42,440 nucleotides of DNA from Microgenomates group bacterium Gr01-1014_16 (GCA_007376345.1 VMGA01000011.1:1-42440), one strand, 5' to 3'; shown: positions 1 to 9,305, counted from the first letter of the stretch. The notes: a model not told the origin generated them from the letters alone. Made by a program: numbers and translations.

Positions 1-1392
1 GCCGGCCTCAAAGTCGAGCGCATCATCAACGAACCCACAGCCGCCGCCCTGGCTTACGGTTTAGACAAAAAATCTGCCCATACAGTTGCTGTTTATGACC
101 TGGGCGGAGGCACTTTTGACATCTCCGTTTTGGAACTGGGCGACGGCGTGTTTGAAGTCAAGGCCACCAACGGCGATACCCACCTTGGTGGCGACGACTT
201 CGACGCGGTCATTGTGGATTGGATCGTAGGCGAGTTCAAAAAAGAGCACGGCGTGGATCTCAAAAAAGACTCCCAGGCCTTGCAACGGATTAGGGACGCT
301 GCCGAGAAAGCCAAAATCGAGCTTTCATCTACCTCTGAAGTTGAGATTAGCCAACCATATATCACTCAAAAAGACGGCGCACCCCTTCATCTCACTCTCA
401 AGCTCACCCGGGCCAAGCTTGAATCAATTGTCGACGATCTCATCCAAAAAACTATTGCTCCGGTCAAAGCCTGTCTCAAAGACGCTAAAAAGGACATTAA
501 AAATATTGACGAAGTAGTCATGGTCGGCGGCATGACCCGCATGCCCAAAGTTATCGAGGTGGTCAAAAAATACTTCGGCAAGGAACCCAATCGTTCCGTC
601 AATCCTGACGAAGTCGTCGCCGTCGGCGCCGCTATCCAGGGCGGTGTGCTTACGGGTGACGTCAAAGACGTCGTTCTTCTGGATGTCACCCCCCTCACCC
701 TGGGTCTGGAAACTCTCGGTTCCGTTGCTACTCCTCTTATCGAAAGAAATACCACTATTCCCACTTCCAAGTCCCAGATCTTTTCCACCGCTGCCGATAC
801 CCAAACTTCCGTGGAAATCCACGTCCTCCAGGGTGAGCGTCCCATGGCCAGCGACAACAAAACCCTCGGCCGGTTTATTTTAGACGGCATTCCTCCCGCT
901 CCTCGCGGCATTCCCCAGATCGAAGTCACCTTCGACATCGACGCCTCCGGGATTTTGAAAGTCTCTGCCAAAGACAAAGCCACTGGCAAGACCCAGCACA
1001 TCACCATAACTAACTCCACCAATCTCGACGAAAAAGAAGTCGAGCGTATGCGCAAAGAAGCTGAAATGCACGCCGCCGAAGACTCCGAGAAAAAAGCCAA
1101 AATAGAGGCCAGAAATCAGGCCGATTCTTTAATCTTTACTGCTGAAAAAACGCTCAAAGAAGCAACTAAGGCCCCGGATGACCTTAAAAAACCAGTTGAA
1201 GAGAAAATCCAAGCTCTCAAAGATATTTTAGAAGCCGGTACCAAAGAAGACCTCGAATCCAAAACCAAAGACCTCATGGACTCCCTCCAGGCCTTAGGTA
1301 CCAGCATGTACCAACAGCAAGATCAAACTCAAACTCCTCCCACAGACCAACCCGCAGACAAGAAACCCGAAGAAGGCGAAGTGGTTAACTAG
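1..1392 (+). CDS. dnaK: Hsp70 chaperone DnaK, 5' end outside the window
   Basis: ATP-driven cytosolic chaperone that works with DnaJ (a dnaJ lies at 24.3 kb). The reading frame is open from base 1, so the ORF-track start at 130 is internal. Visible parts are the end of nucleotide-binding lobe I ([12 protein letters not shown]), the phosphate-2 loop ([10 protein letters not shown]), the adenosine motif ([11 protein letters not shown]), the linker ([16 protein letters not shown]), the substrate-binding beta domain ([19 protein letters not shown]) and the alpha-helical lid. The tail is Gln/Pro/Glu-rich and ends in EEGEVVN rather than the usual EEVD-like ending. About 150-180 N-terminal residues are missing because of the window edge. 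The gene ends convergently with the next one, overlapping it by 8 nt. Confidence 0.97.
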   Translation, partial: AGLKVERIINEPTAAALAYGLDKKSAHTVAVYDLGGGTFDISVLELGDGVFEVKATNGDTHLGGDDFDAVIVDWIVGEFKKEHGVDLKKDSQALQRIRDAAEKAKIELSSTSEVEISQPYITQKDGAPLHLTLKLTRAKLESIVDDLIQKTIAPVKACLKDAKKDIKNIDEVVMVGGMTRMPKVIEVVKKYFGKEPNRSVNPDEVVAVGAAIQGGVLTGDVKDVVLLDVTPLTLGLETLGSVATPLIERNTTIPTSKSQIFSTAADTQTSVEIHVLQGERPMASDNKTLGRFILDGIPPAPRGIPQIEVTFDIDASGILKVSAKDKATGKTQHITITNSTNLDEKEVERMRKEAEMHAAEDSEKKAKIEARNQADSLIFTAEKTLKEATKAPDDLKKPVEEKIQALKDILEAGTKEDLESKTKDLMDSLQALGTSMYQQQDQTQTPPTDQPADKKPEEGEVVN

Positions 1393-2185
1393 ACCATCTG
1401 GCGAAAATACCGGCGGGGAGAATTCGGCCCTTGGAAGTTTCCTTTAGTCCCAGCTCCCCAAACTCCACTTCTTGCCCCATCACATCGGATAATAAATTCC
1501 CCAAAGCCACGTTGGACAGATCTGCCGTATAGGCGTTGATTAGAAAGAGTTGCGGGGCGGGGGACAACAACTCCTTACATTCCCACACCAACTTCGAAAT
1601 ACCGTCTTCAAATTTCCACACCTCCCCCGACGCCCCCCGCCCGAATCTCGGCGGATCCATAATGATTCCGTCGTATTTCGTTCCCCGTTTAATCTCCCTT
1701 TTCACAAATTTCACCACGTCATCCTGGATCCACCTGATTTTATCTTTCACCCCGGTCAACTGCGCGTTCTCTCCCGCCCACATCATCGCCGGTTTTGAAC
1801 TATCCACATGCGTCACCTGCGCCCCAGCCACCGCCGCCGCCATCGTTGCTCCTCCCGTATACGCAAACAAATTCAGAATTTTTATTGGATCTTGAATCTT
1901 GAATCTTGAACATTGCTGGCGAAGCCATTCCCAATTAACTGCTTGTTCCGGAAACACCCCCGTGTGTCCAAAATTAGTTATTTTCAACTTAAATTTTAAT
2001 TCTTTATAACTTATCACCTGCTCTTCCAAATTACCTTTGTTTTCCCAAATGCTTGGATTTCCCTTTCCCCAAATTGCTCGCGGTTCCCACCTGGAAACTA
2101 TCGAGCTTCCCCACCTTTCCAATTTCATCCCCTCCCCGGCATCAATTAGTTCGTAATCCCTCCACCCGTCCGGGCAAATCATCAT
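1385..2185 (-). CDS. SAM-dependent rRNA methyltransferase-like protein (RlmI/RlmK type, COG1092-like)
   Basis: Class I Rossmann methyltransferase of 266 aa. The SAM-binding motif is [10 protein letters not shown], followed by the acidic VDSSKPA strand end and the catalytic-type motif [11 protein letters not shown] (DPPxF, typical of 23S rRNA base methyltransferases of this family). No PUA domain is obvious at the N terminus. It is the last gene of the ribosomal operon, and its ATG overlaps the rpsK stop by 4 nt, which supports an RNA target. A 7-bp tandem repeat (tcaagat, three times) lies in frame just before the SAM motif, encoding part of SRFKIQDP. In many bacteria this place is held by rpsD-rpoA-rplQ, none of which is present here. 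Confidence 0.8.
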   Translation of the reverse strand: MMICPDGWRDYELIDAGEGMKLERWGSSIVSRWEPRAIWGKGNPSIWENKGNLEEQVISYKELKFKLKITNFGHTGVFPEQAVNWEWLRQQCSRFKIQDPIKILNLFAYTGGATMAAAVAGAQVTHVDSSKPAMMWAGENAQLTGVKDKIRWIQDDVVKFVKREIKRGTKYDGIIMDPPRFGRGASGEVWKFEDGISKLVWECKELLSPAPQLFLINAYTADLSNVALGNLLSDVMGQEVEFGELGLKETSKGRILPAGIFARWSS

Positions 2186-2523
2186 ACTCTTCTTCTTTTC
2201 GAAGCTCTTGGTCCGTTATGCGGCAGGGGAGTAATGTCTGCGATCAACTTCATCCTCATTCCGGCGGCTTTAATCGCCCGCAGCGCCGCCTCCCGCCCCG
2301 CCCCCGGTCCCTTCAAAAACACTTCCACCTCTTTTATTCCCGCCGCCTGGGCTTTTCTAATCGTCGCTTCTACCGCGGTTGTAGCCGCAAACGGCGTCGC
2401 CCTTCTGGCCCCCTTAAATCCGGCCGCCCCCGCCGACCCCCAGGCCACCGTATTTCCACCGGTGTCCGTAATAGTCACCAGCGTATTATTAAAGGTCGCC
2501 GTGATATAAACTTTTCCGTCCAT
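2182..2523 (-). CDS. rpsK: 30S ribosomal protein uS11
   Basis: Platform protein of the small subunit. Family signatures are [12 protein letters not shown] near the N terminus and the C-terminal [17 protein letters not shown]. At 113 aa it lacks the usual basic N-terminal tail of about 15 residues and starts directly at the first beta strand. The start ATG is 3 nt after the rpsM stop, so no longer in-frame start is available without running into rpsM. Translationally coupled with rpsM upstream and the methyltransferase downstream (4-nt overlap). Confidence 0.96.
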   Translation of the reverse strand: MDGKVYITATFNNTLVTITDTGGNTVAWGSAGAAGFKGARRATPFAATTAVEATIRKAQAAGIKEVEVFLKGPGAGREAALRAIKAAGMRMKLIADITPLPHNGPRASKRRRV

Positions 2524-2526
2524 AGT

Positions 2527-2937
2527 TTATTTTTTAACCTCCTTTTTAGCCGTATCAGTCTTAGCCATTGCCTCTTTCTTTAGGGCTCCGATCGTCACCC
2601 TCTTGCCTCTCTTGGTCCTGGCGTTGGTCCTGGTTCTCTGTCCACGCGCCGGCAGTCCCTTGGCATGCCGCATTCCCCGGTAGCTGCCGATTTCCCGCAG
2701 CCTGGCGATATTTTGCCGCACCTCTTTCCTCAAATCCCCCTCCACTTTCATGGCGTCAATCAGCTTTTGCAGTCTGGATATTTCCTCTGCTGTCAGCTCC
2801 GCCACTCTCTTTCCCGGGTTTACTTTAGCTTGCTCCAAAATAGGTTTAACGTTCAGTCTGCCCACCCCATAAATATAACCCAACCCTATATCCACTCGCT
2901 TTTTTTCCGGAATATCTACTCCCGCAATTCTTGGCAT
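2527..2937 (-). CDS. rpsM: 30S ribosomal protein uS13
   Basis: Head protein of the small subunit, contacting tRNA and uL5. Starts MPRIAGVDIPEKKRVDIGLGYIYG and contains the helix-two-turn-helix with RLREIGSYRGMRHAKGLPARGQRTRTNART, the most conserved S13 segment. At 136 aa it is slightly longer than average because of a Lys/Ala-rich C-terminal extension (KKEAMAKTDTAKKEVKK). It lies between rpmJ and rpsK, the standard alpha-operon position. Confidence 0.97.
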   Translation of the reverse strand: MPRIAGVDIPEKKRVDIGLGYIYGVGRLNVKPILEQAKVNPGKRVAELTAEEISRLQKLIDAMKVEGDLRKEVRQNIARLREIGSYRGMRHAKGLPARGQRTRTNARTKRGKRVTIGALKKEAMAKTDTAKKEVKK

Positions 2938-2940
2938 ACT

Positions 2941-3054
2941 CTATCCCTGCCTCTGCTTATGCTTCGGGTTAATGCAAATAACAAAAAGTGTCCCCTTGCG
3001 CTTCACAATCCGGCAATTCCGGCATCTTGATCGAACTGATGCTTGAACCTTCAC
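2941..3054 (-). CDS. rpmJ: 50S ribosomal protein bL36
   Basis: Too short for the ORF track; found by translating the gap between infA and rpsM. A GTG start gives 37 aa beginning [21 protein letters not shown] and ending in the family hallmark NPKHKQRQG. The zinc ligands of the C+ form are present: CRNC, one more Cys (VIC) and the His of PKHKQ. Position between infA and rpsM is the canonical one. GTG is the only start that preserves the family N terminus. Confidence 0.95.
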   Translation of the reverse strand: MKVQASVRSRCRNCRIVKRKGTLFVICINPKHKQRQG

Positions 3055-3057
3055 TTT

Positions 3058-3297
3058 TTATTTTATTTTATAAGTAATTCTTCCCTTAGTTGGATCGATT
3101 GAGGAAATATCGCACTTAACCTTGTCCCCCGGCAGCAGCCTTACCCAATTGATGCGCATTTTTCCAGACAGCGTACACAGTACCAGCTTGTCTACTATTT
3201 CCGTTTGCGGGGCCTGGGTAATTTTTACCCGAAAAATAGTGTTCGGCAGGTTTTCCACTACGATCCCCGAGGCTTCAAATACGGAAGAGTTACTCAT
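3058..3297 (-). CDS. infA: Translation initiation factor IF-1
   Basis: OB-fold factor that binds the A site during initiation. 79 aa; the family core is seen as EASGIVVENLPNTIFRVKI, then LCTLSGKMRINWVRLLPGDKVKCDISSIDPTKGRITYKIK. It has a short insert (TQAPQTEIVDK) in the loop between strands 2 and 3, where most IF-1 proteins have only a brief turn. The ATG overlaps the last base of the map stop codon, so translation is coupled. Confidence 0.96.
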   Translation of the reverse strand: MSNSSVFEASGIVVENLPNTIFRVKITQAPQTEIVDKLVLCTLSGKMRINWVRLLPGDKVKCDISSIDPTKGRITYKIK

Positions 3298-4040
3298 CAG
3301 CTTTGGGTCAAGACTACCGGACCGGTACGGGTCACGGCCACCGTCTCCTCAAATAGCCCTGATATCTTACCATCCCTGCTCACAATTGTCCAACCGTCAT
3401 CATTTTTATACGCCACTTCAAATTCTCCCTCATTGTACATGATCTCAATTGCCAGCACCATCCCCGGAACAATCTTGGGCGAATGCTCGTATTTGCCTAC
3501 CGTAAAACAGGGAATTGCCGGTTCCTCATGTAAATATTTCCCTATTCCATGGCCGGTCAGCGCCCGCACCGCGCTATAGCCAGCCGTCTCCACCGTCTGT
3601 TGCATCGCCCGGGAAATATCGGCAATTCTTTTCCCGGGCCGTGCCTGGGCAATGGCCAGCTGCAATGCGTCTCTCCCCACCTGCAAAAATTTCTTGTATC
3701 TGTCTCCCAACTCTATTGTTACCGAAGTATCTGTGTGAAACCCCTTGTAATACAAGCCCAGATCTATGCCTACTTTGTCTCCGTTTTTAATTCTATACGC
3801 CCCCGGCATACCATGAACGACCACATCATTAATGTTTATACAGGTTGCGTGATGATACCCCCGCACCATCTTAAAAGACGCTTCCCCTCCGGCCTTTTCA
3901 ATTAGCTCATCGACCAATTTATCTAACTGCGCCGTCATCATTCCGGCTTTGACCGCTTTAACCCCCTCATCCCTAATCTTCGCCAACTTCTTCCCCCCCT
4001 CCGCCATAATCTCAATTTCCCTCGGAGTCTTAAGGGTCAT
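3297..4040 (-). CDS. map: Methionine aminopeptidase, type I
   Basis: Removes N-terminal Met after deformylation (def is at 38.3 kb). All five metal ligands of the pita-bread fold are visible: two Asp in GIDLGLYYKGFHTDTSV, His in LTGHGIGKYLHEEP, Glu in VLAIEIMYNEG and Glu in LFEETVAVT. I prefer the ATG at 4040 ([12 protein letters not shown]), which gives an ATGA overlap with the adk stop and matches the family N terminus. The track start at 4049 would add three residues. No N-terminal zinc-finger extension is present. Confidence 0.96.
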   Translation of the reverse strand: MTLKTPREIEIMAEGGKKLAKIRDEGVKAVKAGMMTAQLDKLVDELIEKAGGEASFKMVRGYHHATCININDVVVHGMPGAYRIKNGDKVGIDLGLYYKGFHTDTSVTIELGDRYKKFLQVGRDALQLAIAQARPGKRIADISRAMQQTVETAGYSAVRALTGHGIGKYLHEEPAIPCFTVGKYEHSPKIVPGMVLAIEIMYNEGEFEVAYKNDDGWTIVSRDGKISGLFEETVAVTRTGPVVLTQS

Positions 4041-4684
4041 TTTATCCATAGCTTATCTACGATATCTTCATGTATTTTATCGATCGCTCGTTCTCCATCA
4101 ATTTCTAAAAGAACTCCCTCTTGCTTGGCTTTCTCCAAAATCTGCTTTGTCCGCTCGCCAAACAACTCCAGTCTTCTTTTGATCGCCTCCGGCTGGTCAT
4201 CCTCCCTCTGCGTCAGTTTTCCCCCGCATTTATCACAAACTTCAGGGTTTTTCGGCGGGTTCGTTACTAAGTTAAAAATCTCCCCGCACTTCTCACATGT
4301 TCTTCTGGCAGATAACCTTCTTATTGATTCCTCCGGTGAAATATACAAATAAACCACCCAATCTATCTTTTTTCCGAATTTCATCAGCATGTCCTTCAAG
4401 TGGTCATATTGAGCCAAGCCTCTCGGGTATCCGTCAAACAAAAAGCCCTTTTCTTTATCTTGCTTATTGATATGATCCCAGGCAATCAGTCTCACAAATT
4501 CATCCGGTACCAAATCACCCTTATTCAAATATTCTTTTACGGTCTTTGCGTGTTGATTATCAGACTCGGCAATGCTTCTCAAAATCTTCCCCATCTCCAC
4601 ATAATTTAGTCCGTATTTTTGCACCAGCAAGTCCGCCTGCGTCCCTTTCCCGCTCCCCTGCGGCCCCAGAAGAATTATGTTCAT
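4037..4684 (-). CDS. adk: Adenylate kinase with zinc-type lid
   Basis: Converts ATP + AMP to 2 ADP. P-loop [14 protein letters not shown] at the N terminus; AMP-binding [12 protein letters not shown] domain with four cysteines in two pairs (CEKCGEIF and CDKCGG), the structural zinc site found in many Gram-positive and CPR enzymes. Full-length long form at 215 aa. Overlaps the secY stop by 4 nt and map by 4 nt, the usual secY-adk-map-infA order. Confidence 0.97.
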   Translation of the reverse strand: MNIILLGPQGSGKGTQADLLVQKYGLNYVEMGKILRSIAESDNQHAKTVKEYLNKGDLVPDEFVRLIAWDHINKQDKEKGFLFDGYPRGLAQYDHLKDMLMKFGKKIDWVVYLYISPEESIRRLSARRTCEKCGEIFNLVTNPPKNPEVCDKCGGKLTQREDDQPEAIKRRLELFGERTKQILEKAKQEGVLLEIDGERAIDKIHEDIVDKLWIK

Positions 4685-5970
4685 ACCTTCAGAAATCCGT
4701 CATAACTTCGCACCAGAAGCTGGGACTGCAGAGATTTGGTGGTTTCCAAAACGACCGATACTACAATCAATATTCCGGTTCCTCCTATAGAAAGCGACGG
4801 AATGTTAAACGCCGACTGGGCAATATTGGGTAGGACCGCGATTGCTCCTAGAAACACTGCCCCCACTAAAGTAATTCTGTTTAATATTCCGTTAAGATAG
4901 GTGGCCGTCGATGTCCCCGGCCGGATACCCGGGACAAATCCGCCGTATTTTTTCAAATCCTCAGCAATTTTGTTCGGATCAAACACCACCGCCGTGTAAA
5001 AATATGTAAACCCGATGACCAGTACAAAATACACCGCACTGTACACCCACCCCGACGGGTCCATAATAGCCACGATCTGTTTAGCTGCCCCCGCCACGGC
5101 GGGATTGGGCAATCCTTCCAAAAACTTTCCCGCCATCGACGGTAAAAGTACCAACGATACCGCAAAAATTATGGGGATTACCCCAGCCTGGTTAACTCGT
5201 AGCGGCAGGTGAGTCGTCTGCCCCCCGTATTCCCGCCCGCCTCTGATCCTCCTGGCATACTGCACCGGGATATTGCGGGATGCTTCATTTATAAACACCA
5301 CCGTTGCCACAACCGCCAATCCCACCACCACAAACACTAGTAAATTCCCAATATTAAGGGTTTCCAGCGTGACCGCCGTTTGCGACAAAACCACCGGTAA
5401 CCGCCCCACGATTCCGGCAAAAATCATCAGCGATATCCCGTTACCCAGCCCGTATTCGGTAATTAGCTCCCCCAGCCAGACTGTAATCACTGTTCCCGCT
5501 GTCATTGTAACCAGAAGCGCGATCATCTCAACTGGTCCCAATGTTCCGATCACCCGCTGGTTATGCAGCAGAAAGTACATCCCGATCCCCTGCAAAATGG
5601 CAATCGGCACGGTTAGCAGCCTTGTGTACTGATTGATTATTTCCCGGCCATACTCCCCCTCCTTTTGCATCTCCTCCAGTTTGGGATAAACCACGGCTAG
5701 TAGTTGCATGATAATCGAAGCGTTGATATACGGCCCCAGCCCCAGTGCTACCAGGGAAAAGTTAGCCAGCGTTCCCCCGGAAAAGATATCCAGCAGGCCC
5801 AATATCTGGCTGCCGGAAAACAGCTGTCGCAGCGCCACCCGGTCCACCCCCGCTACCGGCAAATGGGCCAGGAATCGGTACAAAAGCAATATCCCCGCCG
5901 TAAACAGGATCTTCCGGCGCAAATCCTTCGCCCCCCACACCTTCCTCCAAAATTCCACCAGCTTATCCAT
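4681..5970 (-). CDS. secY: Protein translocase subunit SecY
   Basis: Core channel of the Sec translocon. 429 aa, consistent with ten transmembrane helices. Recognised by LPVAGVD in TM1, the plug region with [29 protein letters not shown], the loop [31 protein letters not shown], and the C-terminal RSYDGFLKV. Uncoupled from the ribosomal genes upstream: an inserted gene pair separates it from rplO, and it has its own promoter 10 nt before the ATG, so expression of the secY-to-rpsK block can be independent. Confidence 0.97.
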   Translation of the reverse strand: MDKLVEFWRKVWGAKDLRRKILFTAGILLLYRFLAHLPVAGVDRVALRQLFSGSQILGLLDIFSGGTLANFSLVALGLGPYINASIIMQLLAVVYPKLEEMQKEGEYGREIINQYTRLLTVPIAILQGIGMYFLLHNQRVIGTLGPVEMIALLVTMTAGTVITVWLGELITEYGLGNGISLMIFAGIVGRLPVVLSQTAVTLETLNIGNLLVFVVVGLAVVATVVFINEASRNIPVQYARRIRGGREYGGQTTHLPLRVNQAGVIPIIFAVSLVLLPSMAGKFLEGLPNPAVAGAAKQIVAIMDPSGWVYSAVYFVLVIGFTYFYTAVVFDPNKIAEDLKKYGGFVPGIRPGTSTATYLNGILNRITLVGAVFLGAIAVLPNIAQSAFNIPSLSIGGTGILIVVSVVLETTKSLQSQLLVRSYDGFLKV

Positions 5971-5979
5971 AACCCGCCT

Positions 5980-6008
5980 ATTATAACCTCAAACTCACCC
6001 AAACCCAA
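5980..6008 (-). promoter_or_regulatory. Promoter for the secY-adk-map-infA block
   Basis: On the minus strand, TTGGGT, a 17-bp spacer and a perfect TATAAT lie just upstream of secY. The -10 ends 9 nt before the ATG, so the leader would be only two or three bases long. Confidence 0.6.
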
Positions 6009-6019
6009 GGTCAAAGCTG

Positions 6020-7108
6020 TCAGACCAGAACTCTCGCCTTCACATTTTCCCAACCCTCTTTAAACGCCTTATCATAAAGTGTTTTATTCCCATTTGGACC
6101 GTAGTCCCATCTTCCAGTATGAGAATCTGATCCCAAATTTACCGGGATTGCTCCGTCTTTTCTGTATTCTGGCTCATTCTCATAATGTCTAGCATGAGCC
6201 AGCTCTCTTAAATCTTGCTCAATCTGGGTAAATTTCTCCTCGACTTGCTGTTCAGTTAATCCCTCCTTTTTCCATTTGGCGCGAATATGACCCGCCAAAT
6301 CTGCCCCATACCCCCATGTTCTTAGTGAGTCAGAAGTTGTCATTCCCATGATCAATGAGTTCACCCTACTTTCTCTCCCAGCATTAGATTCCAAAAATGA
6401 AGTTATTCCCTCTTTCATTTTTGCTGCCCAAACCAAAAGTTCTTTTAATTCTTTTTCCTTAATTTTTCCATCCTCAGTATGTAACCAACTCGAAAGCTTA
6501 ACTCCGGTATTATACCCTCTATTTCTAAGTTCTTCGTCTTTTGCTTTTGCCGCCTCTTCGAACTCTCGTCTCAACACTGCCTGTTTCTCCGCTTCTTTTC
6601 TCTCCTTCTCTAATCGAGCTTGTTTCTCCGTTTCTTTTTTTACTCTCTCTTCTTCCTCCCTCTTTTTTCTTTCTGCATCGGCTTGTTGACGTTTCCTTTC
6701 AGCTTCTTCTTGACGTGCTCTTCTTCTCTCCTCGCTTTGTCTCTTTTCTTCTTCTCTCGCCATTCTCTCCCGTTCTGCCCTCAAAGCCTCGTCTCTTTTT
6801 CTTGCCTCTTCTCGCTCTTTATTCAACCGCTCTGATTCCTGCCGTTTCAAAGTTTCATCATATTGAGTTTTCTTGATTGGATCCGATAATTCATCTCTCG
6901 CTTTATTCAACTGTTGCATTAACTCCGTCCTAACCCCTTGTTGCAGTTGGTTTCCCTTATCGGGGTGGACTAATACCGCCATTTTTTTATATCCAGTTCC
7001 AACTTCAACCTTGCTGGCTGTCGGGGTAATCCCCAACCTTTGATAATGTGTCGGCGAAGATATCTTTTTCAGTCGAGGTTTTTCGTACATCAATCCACCT
7101 TCAGCCAT
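6020..7108 (-). CDS. J-domain protein with long charged coiled coil
   Basis: Not classical DnaJ. Residues about 17-90 form a J domain (HYQRLGITPT, then the intact HPD motif in VHPDKGNQLQQG, then ARDELSDPIKKTQYDE). Residues about 90-200 are an almost uninterrupted Glu/Lys/Arg-rich heptad stretch, a predicted long coiled coil. A C-terminal domain (to residue 362) with YNTGVKLSSWLHTEDGK and SHTGRWDYGPNG is unknown to me. Lacks the Gly/Phe linker, zinc finger and substrate-binding domains, so it is likely a co-chaperone that directs Hsp70 to a specific partner. Lies 9 nt after the ATPase gene, with which it is probably co-transcribed. Both interrupt the usual rplO-secY junction. Confidence 0.75.
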   Translation of the reverse strand: MAEGGLMYEKPRLKKISSPTHYQRLGITPTASKVEVGTGYKKMAVLVHPDKGNQLQQGVRTELMQQLNKARDELSDPIKKTQYDETLKRQESERLNKEREEARKRDEALRAERERMAREEEKRQSEERRRARQEEAERKRQQADAERKKREEEERVKKETEKQARLEKERKEAEKQAVLRREFEEAAKAKDEELRNRGYNTGVKLSSWLHTEDGKIKEKELKELLVWAAKMKEGITSFLESNAGRESRVNSLIMGMTTSDSLRTWGYGADLAGHIRAKWKKEGLTEQQVEEKFTQIEQDLRELAHARHYENEPEYRKDGAIPVNLGSDSHTGRWDYGPNGNKTLYDKAFKEGWENVKARVLV

Positions 7109-7117
7109 ATTCAGATT

Positions 7118-8410
7118 TTACTCCATTTTTCCACCCGCCTCGGTTATTTTCTCATCTTCCAGATTTTCCAGTGGAATTGCCTTTAAATTTGAAGAGATTT
7201 CTAAAGATACGTTTTTAGTCAAAATCAACCCCGAAAAACCCTTTTTTTCAACAAATGCCTTTAGATACTTATAGTCGGACGGATGCAGCGAAGATTGATA
7301 TTTGACCTCAATCGCTAATTTCCTGTCCGGGATCACAAAATCCACCTCTTTCTCCCTTTGCCTGAAAATTCCCACCGATTTGCCGAGTCTCTGCCCCAGG
7401 ATTTGGGCGGCGTATGTTTCCGCCTGGAATCCTATGCCGGGAAAGGGGACGACCAGGCTCAAGAAATTAGGACTAGCAGGATAAATTTTCCGGGCTAATC
7501 GTGAAGTCGATCTGAAACTTCCGGCGGTATTTAAAAACTGCTTAACCAAAAGCGTGTCTTCTAGTAACTTCAAATATCTATGTAAAGTGGTTCTGGACAA
7601 ACCCAACTCTACTGCCAGCTTGGGAAACGCTATCACTTGTCCTGTATTCGGAATTAGCGACCAAAATAATCTCTCAAAATCCAGTTGATTTCTTACCCCC
7701 GCCGATTTGGGAATGTCAGTCTCGAGGACCTTACCGACCACCCAGTTTTTCAGATACTCAACCTTTTTTTCCGTGCTTGGCAGTTGTATCGCTTCAGGAA
7801 ACCCCCCGAAAGCCAGATAATCGGAAAAGTCTCCAGCCGGTTTTAGCCGCAGGTACTCCGAAAAACTTAATGGGGGTAATAAATGTTCAAACAGCCGCCC
7901 GGCCAGGCTTTCTTTAGCTTCCTGCCGGATAAACAAGCTGGAAGATCCGGAAACGACAAATTTTACTTTGTCAGACAGATCATAATACCGTTTAATAATG
8001 TTTTGCCAATAAGGCACAAACTGGATTTCATCAAAGAATATATAAATCTTGGCCGGCAAATCATACGGAGGATTGGTTAATCGCAAAACGTCGTTCAAAT
8101 AAGTTTGGATTACCTGATCCAAATAATCGATGTTTGCCTGAATCGTCGGTTCTTCAAAAGAAAAATAGCAGATAGATTTAGGGTCAATCCCCGAACTTAA
8201 CATTCCAGCAATTACTTGCCTAAGCATCGTACTTTTTCCGGTTCGCCGCAGCCCGATCAGGCTGGAAACCTGCCTTATTCCCAAAACCTCTTCCTTAAAG
8301 CTTACGAATAAATCCCTCTTTGGCAGCAGAGTTTCCGGCAGGACAAAAGTCCGATCTTGCCACCAAGGGTTTTGTAATCTTAATAAGTCGTTTATATCAG
8401 TCATTGGCAT
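7118..8410 (-). CDS. AAA_14/DUF4143-type ATPase with PD-(D/E)xK-like C terminus
   Basis: P-loop ATPase of the large family annotated as ATP-binding protein with DUF4143. Walker A is GLRRTGKSTML, Walker B IYIFFDEIQ, sensor region FVVSGSSSLF. The middle holds a winged-helix-like stretch (LAVELGLSRTTLHRYLKLLEDT). The C terminus has the nuclease-like signature KEVDFVIPDRKLAIEVKYQ. Function is unknown; relatives are frequent in archaea and CPR and behave as accessory genes. Start: ATG at 8410 or an ATG two codons further in; the track start at 8413 is a TTG. Own promoter and palindromic operator upstream. Confidence 0.85.
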   Translation of the reverse strand: MPMTDINDLLRLQNPWWQDRTFVLPETLLPKRDLFVSFKEEVLGIRQVSSLIGLRRTGKSTMLRQVIAGMLSSGIDPKSICYFSFEEPTIQANIDYLDQVIQTYLNDVLRLTNPPYDLPAKIYIFFDEIQFVPYWQNIIKRYYDLSDKVKFVVSGSSSLFIRQEAKESLAGRLFEHLLPPLSFSEYLRLKPAGDFSDYLAFGGFPEAIQLPSTEKKVEYLKNWVVGKVLETDIPKSAGVRNQLDFERLFWSLIPNTGQVIAFPKLAVELGLSRTTLHRYLKLLEDTLLVKQFLNTAGSFRSTSRLARKIYPASPNFLSLVVPFPGIGFQAETYAAQILGQRLGKSVGIFRQREKEVDFVIPDRKLAIEVKYQSSLHPSDYKYLKAFVEKKGFSGLILTKNVSLEISSNLKAIPLENLEDEKITEAGGKME

Positions 8411-8418
8411 CAAATGAA

Positions 8419-8437
8419 ACGTAATGTAACATTACGT
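8419..8437. promoter_or_regulatory. Perfect 19-bp palindromic operator
   Basis: acgtaatgt-a-acattacgt is a perfect 9-bp inverted repeat around one base. It covers the expected transcription start of the promoter at 8443-8471 and lies 8 nt before the ATPase start codon, an ideal place for a dimeric repressor. Confidence 0.65.
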
Positions 8438-8442
8438 CCCAA

Positions 8443-8471
8443 ACTATACCAAATATGAGTCAGATTGTCAA
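8443..8471 (-). promoter_or_regulatory. Strong sigma-70-type promoter for the inserted ATPase/J-domain pair
   Basis: Minus strand: perfect TTGACA, 17-bp spacer, TATAGT (5/6). It begins 4 nt beyond the rplO stop codon, so the inserted pair carries its own promoter. Confidence 0.75.
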
Positions 8472-8474
8472 TTT

Positions 8475-8909
8475 TTACACCTCAACCTTACCACCCGCTT
8501 TGGTTATCTTCTCGCCCGCCTGCTTGGACACTTTCACCTTAACAGTCAGCACCGCTTTAACCTCTCCGTTTCCCAGTATTTTCACCGGCCCTCTCTCCAC
8601 CAAGCCTCGTTTAATCAAATTCTCTTCTGTCACCGGGGTTTTTTCCGGCCAACTAGCCAAATCTTTCAGGTTTATTATCTCGGGATGGCCACCCCACGGC
8701 TTGAACTTGCCTCTTCCCCGCAGCATCGGTAACTTTTTCACAAAAGATTTTTTAGTTTTCGTCCCCTCAAATCCCAATCTCACTTTTCCCCTGGCCTTTT
8801 GCCCCTTTGTCCCTCTTCCTGTCGTATGCCCGCCTTTCCCGGATCCAATCCCTCTCCCGACCCTCTTTTTGGATCTGGTGACTGTTTTTGGTAAATTTGA
8901 AAGATTCAT
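8475..8909 (-). CDS. rplO: 50S ribosomal protein uL15
   Basis: 144 aa with the glycine-rich N terminus typical of L15 (KKRVGRGIGSGKGGHTTGRGTKGQKAR) and a KLPMLRGRGKFKPWGGHPEIINL segment. Follows rpsE directly, with one base between stop and start, so there is no room for rpmD. Absence of uL30 here is a CPR hallmark. It is the last gene before the inserted ATPase/J-domain pair. Confidence 0.96.
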   Translation of the reverse strand: MNLSNLPKTVTRSKKRVGRGIGSGKGGHTTGRGTKGQKARGKVRLGFEGTKTKKSFVKKLPMLRGRGKFKPWGGHPEIINLKDLASWPEKTPVTEENLIKRGLVERGPVKILGNGEVKAVLTVKVKVSKQAGEKITKAGGKVEV

Positions 8910-8910
8910 A

Positions 8911-9305
8911 TTATGAAAGCGGTTTTAATCTCCTCATTGCTTCTAAAGCCGCATACACGTTACTGGCTTTATTAGAAGTGCCCAGAATTTTGCCCACAAT
9001 GTCCCGAATTCCTGCCGCCTCGACCACAGCCCGTACTGCCCCCCCGGCGATAACTCCCGATCCCGCCGGCGCCGGCTTGAGTTTCAGCCGTAAAGTACCG
9101 CTTTTTTGACAGCCGAAGCCACATCCTTGGCTTTCCCCAGGCCCACCCCCACCCGGCCTTTTTTATCGCCGACGACAACCAGAGCCGAGAAACTGATTCG
9201 GTTTCCGCCTTTAGTTTTTTTGCTCACCCGGTTCACCTGGACCACTTTCTCTTCAAACTCTTTGGGTTCTTTCGGCATGTAATTCATGCGATTTGAATAG
9301 TTCAT
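8911..9305 (-). pseudogene. rpsE: 30S ribosomal protein uS5, internally deleted and frame-broken
   Basis: Two reading frames together make most of uS5. Frame 1 (from 9305) gives the N-terminal double-stranded-RNA-binding-like domain: [43 protein letters not shown], then a TGA stop at 9084-9086. Frame 2 continues [32 protein letters not shown] to LKPLS and a TAA at 8911-8913. Compared with the family, about 27-30 residues are missing at the join (the segment after xAIRKA, up to xxLKPAxxGTG), and the loss changes the frame. The ORF track shows only the first part (9084-9305); its 8972-9178 entry is a third, unrelated frame. uS5 is essential, so this is either an assembly error or a remarkable gene. 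Confidence 0.85.

Noticed and set aside
387-1100. 237-aa minus-strand ORF over dnaK
   Set aside because: Antisense shadow of a well-conserved gene, no recognisable domain.
2053-2583. 176-aa plus-strand ORF over rpsK and the methyltransferase
   Set aside because: Shadow frame; Arg/Pro/Ser-rich composition typical of reverse frames of ribosomal genes.
9075-9095. Programmed frameshift to rescue rpsE
   Set aside because: A frameshift would not supply the roughly 27 missing residues, and no slippery site with a following structure was evident beyond a run of six A.
8972-9178. 68-aa track ORF over rpsE
   Set aside because: It uses a third frame unrelated to uS5; the real C-terminal frame has no start and ends at 8911.
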